Shown piece by piece: positions 45,311 through 57,100 of a DNA stretch of 64,000 nucleotides. Source of the stretch: Aurelia coerulea. Its lineage: Eukaryota; Cnidaria; Scyphozoa; Semaeostomeae; Ulmaridae. The position numbers and the translations under genes are program-made. A model generated the notes under the pieces. It was not told where the DNA came from. It did not search any database and saw nothing but the letters and a program-made list of their open reading frames with translations. Each line of letters starts with the position of its first letter. Position 1 is the stretch's first letter. The stretch is taken from positions 3,536,501 to 3,600,500 of the forward strand of contig CM076955.1 in the NCBI GenBank assembly GCA_039566865.1, written 5' to 3'.

Positions 45311-45628
45311 CTACATTGTTTCTTGATGTCGTTTCTTGCACATGTTTTTCATCACAAGTTGAACGTTATTCTGGAGATGAGAATCTTCTGTAATATTTAG
45401 TTTATAATTTCCATTTTCATTCATCACTGCTTGCACAATGGTCTTTCTCAAAATAACTGCTGTTTCTTCTGCAATTTTAGCAAGTTCTGTAATCTTTATA
45501 GGGTCTCTTTCACTTGCATTCTTTCTGAATTCTTCTCTGATTTTGTATTTAGCAGCTTCTAATGCCACAGCATCATTCTTAAAAACGCTCTGCCTCGCTC
45601 TGTGTAACGATTTGTATGCTGCAAATAC
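45311..45628 (-). CDS. LYRM7: LYR motif-containing protein 7, main coding exon (partial)
   Basis: LYRM7 (yeast Mzm1) is a mitochondrial matrix chaperone that stabilises the Rieske iron-sulphur protein before its insertion into respiratory complex III. This exon encodes 105 residues plus a stop, beginning VFAAYKSLHRARQSVFKND right after a good acceptor (a pyrimidine-rich run ending in CAG at 45631-45629). Tyr-Lys-Ser-Leu-His-Arg stands at the LYR motif, and VFKNDAVALEAAKYKI plus KITELAKIAEE match the three-helix LYR fold and the human protein at nearly full length. Only the first few residues are missing; they should lie in a short upstream exon to the right, which I could not find with confidence. 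The open frame and the splice acceptor argue against a processed pseudogene. The gene converges with SNX8 and diverges from SNX14. Confidence 0.85.
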   Translation of the reverse strand, partial: VFAAYKSLHRARQSVFKNDAVALEAAKYKIREEFRKNASERDPIKITELAKIAEETAVILRKTIVQAVMNENGNYKLNITEDSHLQNNVQLVMKNMCKKRHQETM

Positions 45629-45664
45629 CTGGAAAGATAATACTAGGTGAGCCTGAGCAAAGAA

Positions 45665-46110
45665 AACAATCCCCATTTGAAAGACACTGCTCCCCGGAGA
45701 TCAAGACAATGACTTTGGCAAGGATATCAGTCAATAGTGGACATATTCAAATATATTTCAAAATTTACCTGACTGAAATCGGTCACTCCGTTTTGAACTT
45801 ACCAAGGACTTTCTCAAGAAAGCCCCTTCTAGAAACCTTCAAAACAGTGACAAAATCACGATCAAATTTCCTGCCTCACAGCAATTACTTTTACATGCTT
45901 TAACACTTGTTAGCCTTTTGGGAAGATTGAAGTGTCATGATAAACATTTGAGCACAACAACATTATTTCAAGCGAATTGACCCTCTGAAGATGAAAAAAT
46001 GTCTCAGGCAGAAATATTAGGAAAATATGGTGTTGTCATTTTAAGTCTGTTTTGAGGGTTTCTTGCAGGATGCAGGGGCTCTCTTTGAGAAAACCCCTGG
46101 GGGTACTCCC
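45665..46110. repeat. Family D palindrome
   Basis: CCCCATTTGAAAGACACTGC, TTTACCTGACTGAAATCGG and AGAAAGCCCCTTCTAGAAAC match family D. The right part is inverted and truncated. It begins about 35 bases from the acceptor of the LYRM7 exon. Confidence 0.6.
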
Positions 46111-48224
46111 TTTGTGGCCTAACAGGGGTCCAGTCACAGTTGGAGAGGGCCAAAGAAAACATTTTTTTAAATGCCCTCGTCAAAAGGTATAGTTTCTTTT
46201 TTACAAAACCCTCATGGTAGTTCATGAACCTAGAATTTGGTCAGTTGGTAGCATCTACCTATTATGGAAATTTTCTGCAGTTTTTCATAATTTTCTATTG
46301 CAAAAATTCATGGAACAAAGACAGCAAGAACAAAACTTCAAAATTTATTGATGATTATTGCTGCAACGACCATATTGACATGCGCAGCAGTGGACCGTAC
46401 TTGGCCATTTCGTAGTTATATCAGTTTGTTTTCATTTCGTGTTAGTTATCCTACTTCGAACACACCAGGGAACATATTTCGTAAACAAAGACCAAGGTTT
46501 TCTGGTTGTGATTGTGTTAGGCCCTCTGCCTGGGGCTGCCCCGGAGCCTGGCCTAAGCGCTTTATTTAGCCTTAGGATCTTTACCTGCAGTTTGCTTCCA
46601 AATACATACCCTTAGCCTCTGTGACATTTTGAGTATGTGCATATGATCATCAGAAAATATGAGAATTCTCTCTTTTCTACTTTTGTGAAACTTCAAAAAA
46701 CCTAATGATAGCAAGGTTCTCTCCCAGCAGACGACTGAAATAAAATTGTTTTCATTACACGTGATCAAAGACAAAAGGCATAGGTGCAAAAACAATATCA
46801 ATGAAAACATGTAATTTCTGATTCTGCGAATAAAGCTCTTCCTCGACCGCATGCCATTCAGACCCAGAATCAGAATCAGATTGAAAATCAGATTCAGAAT
46901 CAGATTCAGTCCCAGAATCAGATTGGGATCTTAAATTTGCTGTTTTTGGCCACAAAATGGGTAGAATTGACATGTTTGCACTCCCAATTGATAAAATAGC
47001 GTTTACTGAGCAATTCTGCGCGATTTCTCGCCAAAAGGTGTTCACAATTTGTTATACGAGCCTTAGAAAATAACTAAACAACAACAACAACTAAAATTTT
47101 TCTCGAATCTGATTCTGGGGGTCCAAAGGTCAGAATCAGATTCGAGGAAATGGCTGTATTTCAATGGATTCATTCGAGGTTGAATGCCCCTATGACCAGA
47201 ATCAGATTCGAGGGAATCAGAAGGGATACCAACGGTGATCAAGTTTCAGTTTTATTTCAATTTAAATTTCTGCTTAAGATTTTATCAGTTATAAATTATG
47301 CAGAATCCATCTCTCATATGTAAGCTATTTTGAAATAATATGTTTCGGATAATCAGAGCCAGTCGGCAGCAAATAAGTCAAAGCAAAGCTCAGCACGATC
47401 CAATGTTGGTATCCCTTCTTTTCCGCGACGTGCCATTCAGACCCAGATTCGATACTACCTACGTTTTCTCAGCAACAGTGACAGCTATTTCCGATATTTT
47501 TTCATGATATGATAGACCAACTATCCCTCTACACACGCTGTGCGTTAGCCGTTCTTGCAGCTCCTTGAATCTTCTATGCTAAGGGCAAATCTGACGGCAG
47601 GTAGCAAATCTTAGCTTAGGCCATAAAACCAATTAATTTAGAGAAATCAACGGAATGGACAAGAGGATCCTGGGTTGATACTACAAGTCCTTGCCAAGTT
47701 GCCAGCCAGGTAAAAACATTCCCACTCTTTTCCCACTCTTTTACGTCGAAGTCAGCATCGGCTAACCTTGAAACTGTTGTTTGTTAAATTCGCAGACTGT
47801 CTGAGATTTGCATGTCAATTCTCAAAATCTATTTTGTCTCGGCCGTTTTATTTCGCATGAAGTAAACTGTTACTTGTTACAGGACTCAAGGAAGGAATCT
47901 CATAATTTTGACACGTCATGCTATTGTTTAAATAAAAGTCAACTTGCTTGAGGCGCGAGTGCGTGATACTTATGATATCCCTGGGATATGTCACCAGGGC
48001 CAAAGCAAGTGGAGGGGGGTTGGAGGCGAAGCACCCCTCTGGAGAGTATTTGTCGGAAATTGTATTCTCTTGTCAACTTTTTGTAATTTAAAGGTCTACT
48101 TTTGGAAGATTTTGAAGGAGAAATGGTGTATAGGACATGGATTTCTTAGCGTTAAAAGATAGAGTCTCGCAGGAATTATTGAATTTACCGCGTATTTTTG
48201 ATAAATACTTACTAATTGCGTGGG

Positions 48225-48370
48225 CTGGGACCGGGGGCACTGAGAGCATGTGCCCCCAAGATTTTGTAATCAATAAAGAGGTGTCCTTTCTATTTTCAGG
48301 AATTGCCCCTTTAGCTTAATAAAAAAAAGTGTCCTTGAAGTGTCGTGCCCCGCCCCCAGGTTTGAGATGC
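48225..48370. mobile_element. Diverged hAT-like MITE (relative of 16181-16350)
   Basis: GGGACCGGGGGCACTG, CCCCAAGATTTTGTAATCA and GTCCTTGAAGTGTCGTGCCC match in order. Ends are eroded. Confidence 0.55.
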
Positions 48371-49153
48371 TTTTATATCTCAAGATTCCGCATCAAAATG
48401 TTCGATGTCTGCCCTGTTGGTTGTACTATTTAAAGAATTCTTTAAATAGTAAAGCTTGAAAAGGAACGAGCACGTCTCATCCGTCTCTTGACACCACAAT
48501 TGATGTTATGTATGCAAAATAAACAACAAAATGATTTTGCTTCGAGAATTCTTCCAAAGTTAAGACCACACAAAGCCTGCAATGTCAGTTATTTCTCTCA
48601 AAAAGAGAAATGCTTTAATTTGAGAGTTGTCAAAGCTAATATATTTTATTACGTGATAACGGTTGAATTTCGCTTATCAAATTAGCAATGAATTTTGCGG
48701 AGCAAACAAAGAAACTGCCATGGTGGATTAACAAGATATTCAGTACTAGTTACCATTGATGAACTTCCTTCAATTTCCAATCCAGCCACAGATACACGTC
48801 TTTTTTATAAGAAACTGGTTTATAAGGAACTAGTACTACGATGACCAATAATTTAAGAAACTCTAGTACTTCGCTCAAGAACAGTTAAGAAACTCTAAAA
48901 CTTTATTTCTGTATGTCTCTCTTATTCTATGTCTCTCTAACGAAGGTACATTCGTCTTTTCTTTACTTTTAACTGCAAAATTGGTAAATTTTTGCCTTGA
49001 TGTGCATGGCTTCTTCTTGGTGTCAATGTCAATGCGAAATGGAAGCCCTTTCTCGAGAAGAAGGCTCAACTTCGAACAATACCGCAATTTCAGGCCTAAA
49101 ATATAAGAAACTAATTAAGAAACTTTTACTACTAAAACTCCGAACTTTAAATA

Positions 49154-49945
49154 AAAATAGCGTTTACTGAGCAATCCTGCACAATTTCTCACCAAAAGGT
49201 GTACACAATTGTTCATATGAGCCTTAGTAAATAACTAAACAACAGCAACAACTAAAATTTTTCTCGAATCTGATTCTGGGGGTCCAAAGGTCAGAATCAG
49301 ATTCGAGGAAACAGCAGGGCTACCAGCGGAAGTAAGGTTCCAGCTTTATTTCAATGGTTTCATTCGAGGTTGAATGCCCCTATGACCAGAATCAGATTCG
49401 AGGGAATCAGCAGGGATACCAACGGTGATCAAGTTTCAGTTTTATTTCAATTTAAATTTCTGCTTAAGATTTTATCAGTTATAAATTATGCAGAATCCAT
49501 CTCTCATATGTAAGCTATTTTCAAATAATATGTTTTTGATAATTAGAGCCAGTCTGCAACAAATACGTCAAAGCAAAGCTCAGCACGATCCAACGTTGGT
49601 ATCCCTTCTTTTCCGCGACGTGCCATTCAGACCCAGATTCGATACTACCTACGTTTTCTCAGCAACAGTGACAGCTATTTCCGATATTTTTTCATGATAT
49701 GATAGACCAACTATCCCTCTACACACGCTGTGCGTTAGCCGTTCTTGCAGCTCCTTGAATCTTCTATGCCAAGGGCAAATCTGATGGCAGGTGGCAAATC
49801 TTAGCTTAGGCCATAAAACCAATTAATTTAGAGAAATCAACGGAATGGACAAGAGGATCCAGGGCCCCGGGTACAATTTCCTTGCCAAGTTGCCAACCAA
49901 AGCAGGTCAAAAATTTTCCCACTCGTTTCCCACTCTTTTGCGTCA
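49154..49945. repeat. Third copy of the foldback arm, direct orientation
   Basis: It follows the left arm from AATAGCGTTTACTGAGCAA to CCCACTCTTTTGCGTC and lacks about 160 terminal bases. Sequence beyond it (GGACTCAAGGAAGGAATCTC near 50340) also repeats sequence beyond the left arm (near 47880), so a block of over 1 kb was duplicated. Confidence 0.75.
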
Positions 49946-52917
49946 ACTAATAACATTGAAATTGACTAGAGAGAACTACGTCAGCATCGGCTAACACGTC
50001 AAAAGGGTTGAGCGAGCCATAGATAATGAGCGTGGAAAATGAAAACGTCATCTTCAGGTATGCAATAGTAAACAGTATAACAGAATATATCAATTTACGA
50101 TAGACACTTCGGACAACTGTGCACGTTGGAGTCATAGCTGGAAACTGTGGTTTATTAAATTCTCAAAAAGTATATGAGATTTACATGGGTTGATTCAAAT
50201 GAAAATTAGTACGCTTAGAAACTGTAATGTTCTAATGGTGTGAATCTGCAGGGGCGATTTTTTGGCTGTCTCTTGACTTGTCACAAATTGGAGTTTTTTT
50301 CCTTATGTTTCCCTCCATGATTTTAGTTATATATTCTAGGACTCAAGGAAGGAATCTCATGATTTTGACACGTCGTGCTATTACGGGGAGGGGAGTTGCC
50401 CGCTCGTTCCTACGTGTCAACGATAAAGACAGAAACATAATACTACCCCCATTCATGCCCCATTACATTATAACATTCTTGACATGCACACATCTTTTCT
50501 AAGAAGCTACGAAACAGGCACAGGACGGAAAGTTTCTTAAAATTTCACGGATTTTGACGAGTGTTGACCGGTCTCTTAACCCTTTAAAATGTCCTTCAGC
50601 CATGTAGGAACTAAATTTTCTAATCCTCCTCAGCTCCACTGGTCCAAATCTTACCCCATGCTATATTGATGAAATTACAAAGGAACCGGCATGTCATTGG
50701 AATGCGGTAGCGGTTTGATGTTGAAAAGTGGTTTCAAAGAAATTTTACTCTTTGGAATGAGAGGAACTTTGATTATTGAAACGGTCCTTAAACATGGCAT
50801 TTAGGTTTACCCACAAGACAAGAGGTGCCCAATATTTTGATACAAATCAGATTTTGGTGTTTGGCAAATTCAAGGCAATAAAATTCGTTTCAAATATTTA
50901 GTTGCCATATGGCAGAACTGCCTGTCCAAGGTCAAACTCAGGAAAATAAATAGGAATTTCAAAGGAGGAAAATCACGAAAAATAAACATGTTGGATTTTT
51001 TCAAAAGTAGTTCTTTGATAGACAAATAAATAAAAAAGGCAGTGAATAATTTTTTGATAATTTTTTCAACATTTTCGGACCAAACCGGCTGTTTATCGCT
51101 TGGTGATGTAGAGCGTTTCAAAGGCATTTCGATGACACCATTAATTCATCTACGCATTACTCAAGTAATCCTAGGTGATACAACACAGTAAAACAAACAA
51201 ATAACAGTTTGCCTCATTCATAATGAAAAGGCAGAGACAAAATAGAGTGTAAATTTACATGTAAATCTCAGACACTTTGAGAATTCAACGAACAACAGTT
51301 TTAAGGAACGCCTTTCTGTTGTATATTTGGTGCCCTCTTTGCAAGTTGCCCCCCCCCCCTCAAATTCGGGCTGGATCCGCCCCTGACTGTATAAGGAAAC
51401 AAATCATAATTAACTACAAAAGCTGAAAAAGACATACGTTACTTATAAGCCATCCAGAGTTCCCACTGTAATGAATTTTACATTTCCACAAGCGTACGAG
51501 CCGTGGGGCCGGATGGCGGTAGCCCCCCCCCCCAACTTGAGAAATATTATCAAAAATCCTCATTTAATCCGGCCAAAAGGAGCCCTCAGTCGGCCAAAAA
51601 TTATATGGTAAACAATGGACTTTGTGTCGGGCAGCCCTCCTAGATTTTCTTCTCACGCCTATGTACATTTCTCTAATAAATCAACAGTTAAAATAAAATA
51701 TTCCATGTCCTTTCATTTTAAAAGATTGCTTATACTAGAACATCATCTCCACTTGATACAACACGAACAAAATAATAACAATTAAACAGGGAAAGGGGAG
51801 TCGCTGCGACGGTATTCTTATTCCCTTTTACTATTGCTATGACATACCTGAAACCCAACTAAAGACGAAGTTCTCTACTTTTTCACTTAGTGAAACCTTT
51901 GACACAAAAGAGTGGGAAACGAGTGGGAAAACTTTTGACCTGGTTTGTTGGCAACTTGGCAAGGAAATTGTTCCCGCGGCCCTGGATCCTCTTGTCCATT
52001 CCGTTGATTTCTCTAAATTAATTGGTTTTATGGCCTAAGCTAAGATTTGCTACCTGCCGTCAGATTTGCCCTTAGCATAGAAGATTCAAGGAGCTGCAAG
52101 AACGGCTAACGCACAGCGTGTGTAGAGGGATAGTTGGTCTATCATATCATGAAAAAATATCGGAAATAGCTGTCACTGTTGCTGAGAAACCGTAGGTAGT
52201 ATCGAATCTGGGTCTGAATGGCACGTCGCGGAAAAGAAGGGATACCAACATTAGATCGTGCTGAGCTTTGCTTTGACTTATTTGCTGCCGACTGGCTCTG
52301 ATTATCCGAAACATATTATTTGAAAATAGCTTACATATGAGAGATGGATTCTGCATAATTTATAACTGATAAAATCTTATGCAGAAATTTAAATTGAAAT
52401 AAAACTGAAACTTGATCACCGTTGGTATCCCTTCTGATTCCCTCGAATCTGATTCTGGTCATAGGGGCATTCAACCTCGAATGAATCCATTGAAATACAG
52501 CCATTTCCTCGAATCTGATTCTGACCTTTGGACCCCCAGAATCAGATTCGAGAAAAATTTTAGTTGTTGTTGTTGTTTAGTTATTTTCTAAGGCTCGTAT
52601 AACAAATTGTGAACACCTTTTGGCGAGAAATCGCGCAGAATTGCTCAGTAAACGCTATTTTATCAATTGGGAGTGCAAACATGTCAATTCTACCCATTTT
52701 GTGGCCAAAAACAGCAAATTTAAGATCCCAATCTGATTCTGGGACTGAATCTGATTCTGAATCTGATTTTCAATCTGATTCTGATTCTGGGTCTGAATGG
52801 CATGCGGTTTGATATTCTTATCTAAGTGCATACTGCATGAAAAAAGATATTTCGAGGCTGGGATTACATTATACATATAAATATATAATAAAAAAAACTT
52901 TGTACTAAGTTTGGTTA

Positions 52918-53120
52918 CTAAAAATTATGGATGGAGGAGGCGGATGCAAAGAAACAAACACATTATTGGCACACTGAGGCCTTTCAAACCTACATTCTCA
53001 TCAGACTGTGACTTGACTTTCAAAATCGTAAAAGTCACACATTGATGAGAACGTAGAGAAAGGCCTCAGTGTGCCAAAAATTTGTCTGTTTCTTTGCATC
53101 CGCCTCCTCCATTCCATAGT
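52918..53120. mobile_element. Palindromic MITE
   Basis: GGAGGAGGCGGATGCAAAGA and its inverse (TCTTTGCATCCGCCTCCTCC) form the ends. CACTGAGGCCTTTC and its near inverse sit inside. The flanks were not resolved. Confidence 0.7.
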
Positions 53121-53560
53121 AGTATATAATTTTTTTAGATATGATATATTGTCATCAGCACGCCATAGTACATTCCAATTTTTCTCTCCGCCAGATTGGA
53201 TGCTCCCGCTAGGGATAAGGGCACAGCAGGATTCCCCGCCAGTGGCAATTTGGAGCCATTTGGAGCTGTAGACCAACTGCTCACCAGACCAAAAAAACGT
53301 AATTTCTTCGCCAAAAACCTTGGCATGACAAAATCAGATAGATAGCTCTCTGCCGGCCGGATTTCTTCTGGTAGGAGGACCTCAAAATGCACCTTGGATC
53401 ACCAGAATCAGCAGCAGTTGGAATGATATTTCACCGTGAATGGGTCTAAATACTGTGTAGGTCTCACCAAGAAAATTTTACTAGCAGGGAAGCGAAGCTT
53501 CTCTCCACAGTTACCACCCTGAATGGACTTATAGAGCGAATCTTTACAGTATCTTGCTCT

Positions 53561-53748
53561 CAGGGGTGGCGCCAGGAGGGGTGGTCTTAGGGGGCTAAAG
53601 TACAGTCCCCCCATTGGAGAAGGAAATTTTTGGTCTTCCTTGGAGGAAATATAGCAAAATAGCGTACAAAAAGTGCATTCATTAGCCATTTTAGCCCCCT
53701 TGTCTGAGGTTTAGCCCCTCTGTTGGAAGATTTCTGGTGCCATCCCTG
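53561..53748. mobile_element. Old hAT-like MITE
   Basis: CAGGGGTGGCGCCAG at the left and CTGGTGCCATCCCTG at the right are inverted with three mismatches. No 8-bp duplication remains. Confidence 0.5.
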
Positions 53749-53847
53749 AAGGTGAGGGTGAAATTGCGGTTTTTAGCACCAAGCACTAGGATCATAGAAG
53801 CAGTTAAGCGCTAATTGAGTCTGTGACCCCTTGTCATGACGTTCAGT

Positions 53848-53934
53848 GGTGTCGGCTCTACCTGGTATCGAACCCTGTCCACCTGACTGTTCTGGCTGCA
53901 AGGTTAAAGCATTACACCACTGCGCCATAACACC
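53848..53934 (-). repeat. tRNA-derived SINE head
   Basis: On the minus strand the sequence starts GGTGTTATGGCGCAGTGG (box A like) and contains GGTTCGATACC (box B), and GGTGT at the start pairs with ACACC at the end. The D and T stems do not close, so it is a degenerate pol III promoter of a SINE, not a working tRNA. The body may continue left to about 53760. Confidence 0.6.
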
Positions 53935-54139
53935 TTAATTTTTGTCTTGCCAAAGTGCACAAGGCCTGTACTGTATAGCCTGTTAACAGGCCTTTTTTCA
54001 ACAAAAAATTTTTGGAAAGGAAAGAAAGGGGAAAGGAAAAATCTTCCTTCTTTTTTTACCTTTCATTCTTTTCATAGCTTTTTTGCCCACCCTCAGGTTA
54101 GTAATGTTTCTCTAAAATTCAATTTTGCTGTTTTTCAAG

Positions 54140-57100
54140 GTATGTCTTCGTAGTTTTCACAATATGGTCATTCGCTCTTGGTGTAGCACTTGGATTCCTA
54201 CTGCTCAGGTAAGTGATTTACATAGCAGATTTAATGACTGGTATGATTCAATCTTTACTGTATTGAGAATTCTTGTAAATTTCTAAGAATTCCTGAGAAT
54301 TCTTACCGTGTTAATGTACTGTGTCATATATTTTTGAAGTTAAATCCTCTACAAGTTGTCCAAGCACCCCTGCAATTTACCAAAACTTGATTATCAAGCT
54401 TATCATAAAATTCCCCCAAAATTTTAAATTTTTTGTCATCTTTTAAATCTCCAATTAGTTGCATTCATGTTGACATCTGTGATCAAATTAGAAGCTTAAT
54501 ATGCAAAAAGGAAGTACCAGAAGGCTCTATCAAGCCCCTTGTTTTTGAAGACTTTAGAGAGGGCTTAAAGAAAGGGGGCTCATTAGAGAAGGTGCTTAGT
54601 CAACTGATAAGGAAAAATGATAGCTTTTTACAGTAGTTCTTTCATCCAATATGTGAATGTGCAAATTCTAGAATTTTTTTGGCTAAAACCATATCAAAAT
54701 TAGCAAATAAACTTGTTTAGCTCAATAAATGGAAAATCTTTGACATTTGACATAAGTGAGGGCTGGGCTTAATAGAGCAGGAGGCTTCTATAAAATTTTT
54801 TCCTTAGAAGGGAGGGGCTTATTAGAGAAGGTGCTAAATAGAGCTTTTACGGTAATCCGGTAAACATAAGTGCTTTTGAAGTATGCTTCAAAGCCAGGCA
54901 ACCCCAAAACAGCTGAATTTGCCAATTTTAAAGCCAGTTACAAAATTACCATAGCAATACCTGGGAAAATATTTTGATCCTTGATCTACTTACCAAGGAA
55001 AAAAGAAATTAGAAAAGCGTTACCATTGATAAAAGACAAGCTCTGGTCTCCATCTCAAAGCTCATTCTTTTAGAGTGAAAGGTTTCTCTGTGAATTGTTT
55101 GCAGCAAGTCTGCATAAAACAAAAATCATTTCTACGTATAATGTCTAATACGTCATCAGATTTTAAACTCATCTGTTTTTGTTCCAGTAATTACCCTGAG
55201 ATACCAAATCTCCTGGTACTTCTTTCACCACTGAAAATCATTGAGGTAAGTCTATCAATACCAAGATATGATAAGCTCTGTTTAAATTTTTTACCAAATG
55301 ACTTTAAGGGGTTCCATCTCCAAATTTTAGTGAAAACTGTGATTTTGAAATTTTTGACAGGCAATATCACACAGATGTTTACTTGTTTTTTCAAAAATGA
55401 AAGCATCATTTTGAAGATAAATCTTTGTACTTTATAGAGCAAAAAACCAAACAGTCATATCTTTGACAGTTGCTGGGATATAAGCGGATTTTTAGCAAGT
55501 AATTTGTAGTGGCTTGTGTGCAGCCACCAAACAATGTCAAACTGTGGTGTTTACAGATTTGTTTGCAGTTTGGCGACAGAGCTCCTTTTTTCTTTAATTC
55601 AAGGTCTCATGGGGGTAGAGTCGCATCCCTACTCTTCTCAACAAAAGAGGTGCTTTGTGCCTTGAATTAAATCATGAATCTCAAATCAGTGGGACCTGTC
55701 ATAAAGTATCTACTTCAGGGAGCAAATGATATTTGACTTAAAAACATTGTTCATAGCCCCTATATTGAATGTGATTAAAAAATTCCACAGCCTGAGGTAA
55801 TATGAGAAATGTTTTTGAGGCCCATTTATTCAGTTTCTGGTTTATTTTTGAGCTTGCTATAGCATTAGATGTTTCACTCCTTCTACCATGTTTGCGTACA
55901 GTATTTTGATCACAGCATCAAAATTGTGCATGCAAATTTATACTGGACTTGTGCTCTATCTATGATATTATTGCAATGTATGGCCATAGGGGGATGTTCC
56001 AGCAGCAGATTTAAAGCAGATTTTAAAAGAATGCAAAATCGTCAAAATCGCCGAATTGTGACAAACAGTGCTAATGATGCTCGTGACTTTTGAATTTGTT
56101 CTTGCAAGCATTTTGCAGTGTCTTCTCTATTTAACGGCCAGATTTGGATTTTTCACTAGAAACTTTCATGACCCATTCAGAAGCTGTAAATGTTTTCCGT
56201 GGTCCATTTTAGCGAGCACTTGCAATTTTTGTATCCCCTGCCTTTATCCTCCACCCCCTGTAGTGACAAATTTATGACACACTTTATGACACTTTATGAC
56301 AAATTGCTATGATTATATCATTTAATATCATTAACCAACAGAATGTTAAGAGATATTAGTAGCCCTTGAAGATTTTTCTGTTTGAGCGATTCCTTCAGCT
56401 TTATTAAGTGTTTCAAGGCTTTTTTTGTCTCTTCCGTTTTCAGACTCCATATTCTTTTGGGACTTTTTTCTTTGAAGTCTACCATTTTCAGGAGATTTCT
56501 GAGACTTTAGAAGACCCAAAACAATTCTCCCATGGCATCTTACTAACATAAAACAGATTCACAACTTATCAGAATAACCATGTCTAAAATTCTTGTCTTC
56601 TTTTACCAAGTCACTATCACAATACAACGTTGACAAAAAGCCTGTCGAACAAAGAAAAGCCTGCACAGTATGTGGAAAAGCAAACTGCCCAAGGCACAGG
56701 TATGTATGGTACTTGTTCCTTTGTATCTAACGTTAGAAGACAGTGACTGCGTACAAATGTACCTGGTGAGTCAGTTGACACGTTTGGTCATGGGTAGTTA
56801 GACACTGCTGGTGTGCTTCTATGGAGGAGCGCTGGATAATATGTATCTGCGGAGGAAATATTGTTTGGTACTGCGGAGGAGATATCGAAAGAACGAAAAT
56901 ATTATCGATATCTCCTCCGCAGTACCAAACAATATTTCCTCCGCAGATACATATTATCCAGCGCTCCTCCATAGAAGCACACCAGCAGTGTCTAACTACC
57001 CATGGTTTGGTGGGCTGTGGAATAAAAAGTATTCGGCTAATATTTAAACTGGAATGTTGATCAATCAGTCAAAGGCTAACTTATATATGAAACTTTTATC

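Larger units (their letters stand above)
46847..52807. mobile_element. Large foldback structure with ~0.9-kb inverted arms
   Basis: The arms 46847-47754 and 51904-52807 are inverted copies with few differences, starting CCGCATGCCATTCAGACCCA and its inverse. The outer part is a run of GAATCAGATTC palindromes. Inner landmarks include ATAGACCAACTATCCCTCTA and CACACGCTGTGCG. No coding frame of a known transposase was recognised inside, and no target duplication is clear. Confidence 0.75.
45629..54139. other. Region between LYRM7 main exon and first seen SNX14 exon
   Basis: The first exons and promoters of LYRM7 (minus) and SNX14 (plus) should be within or near this span. I could not identify either exon. 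Most of the span is a 6-kb foldback structure (46847-52807) with a family D copy, MITEs and a SINE around it. Confidence 0.6.

Noticed and set aside
45311..45628. LYRM7 frame considered as processed pseudogene
   Set aside because: A good splice acceptor stands exactly at the expected intron position and the frame is intact, with no poly-A tract after it.
53848..53934. Functional tRNA gene
   Set aside because: The D and T stems do not pair; only the promoter boxes and part of the acceptor stem are preserved.
56811..57060. Overlapping open frames repeating the same peptide
   Set aside because: They are the two strands and frames of one perfect palindrome.
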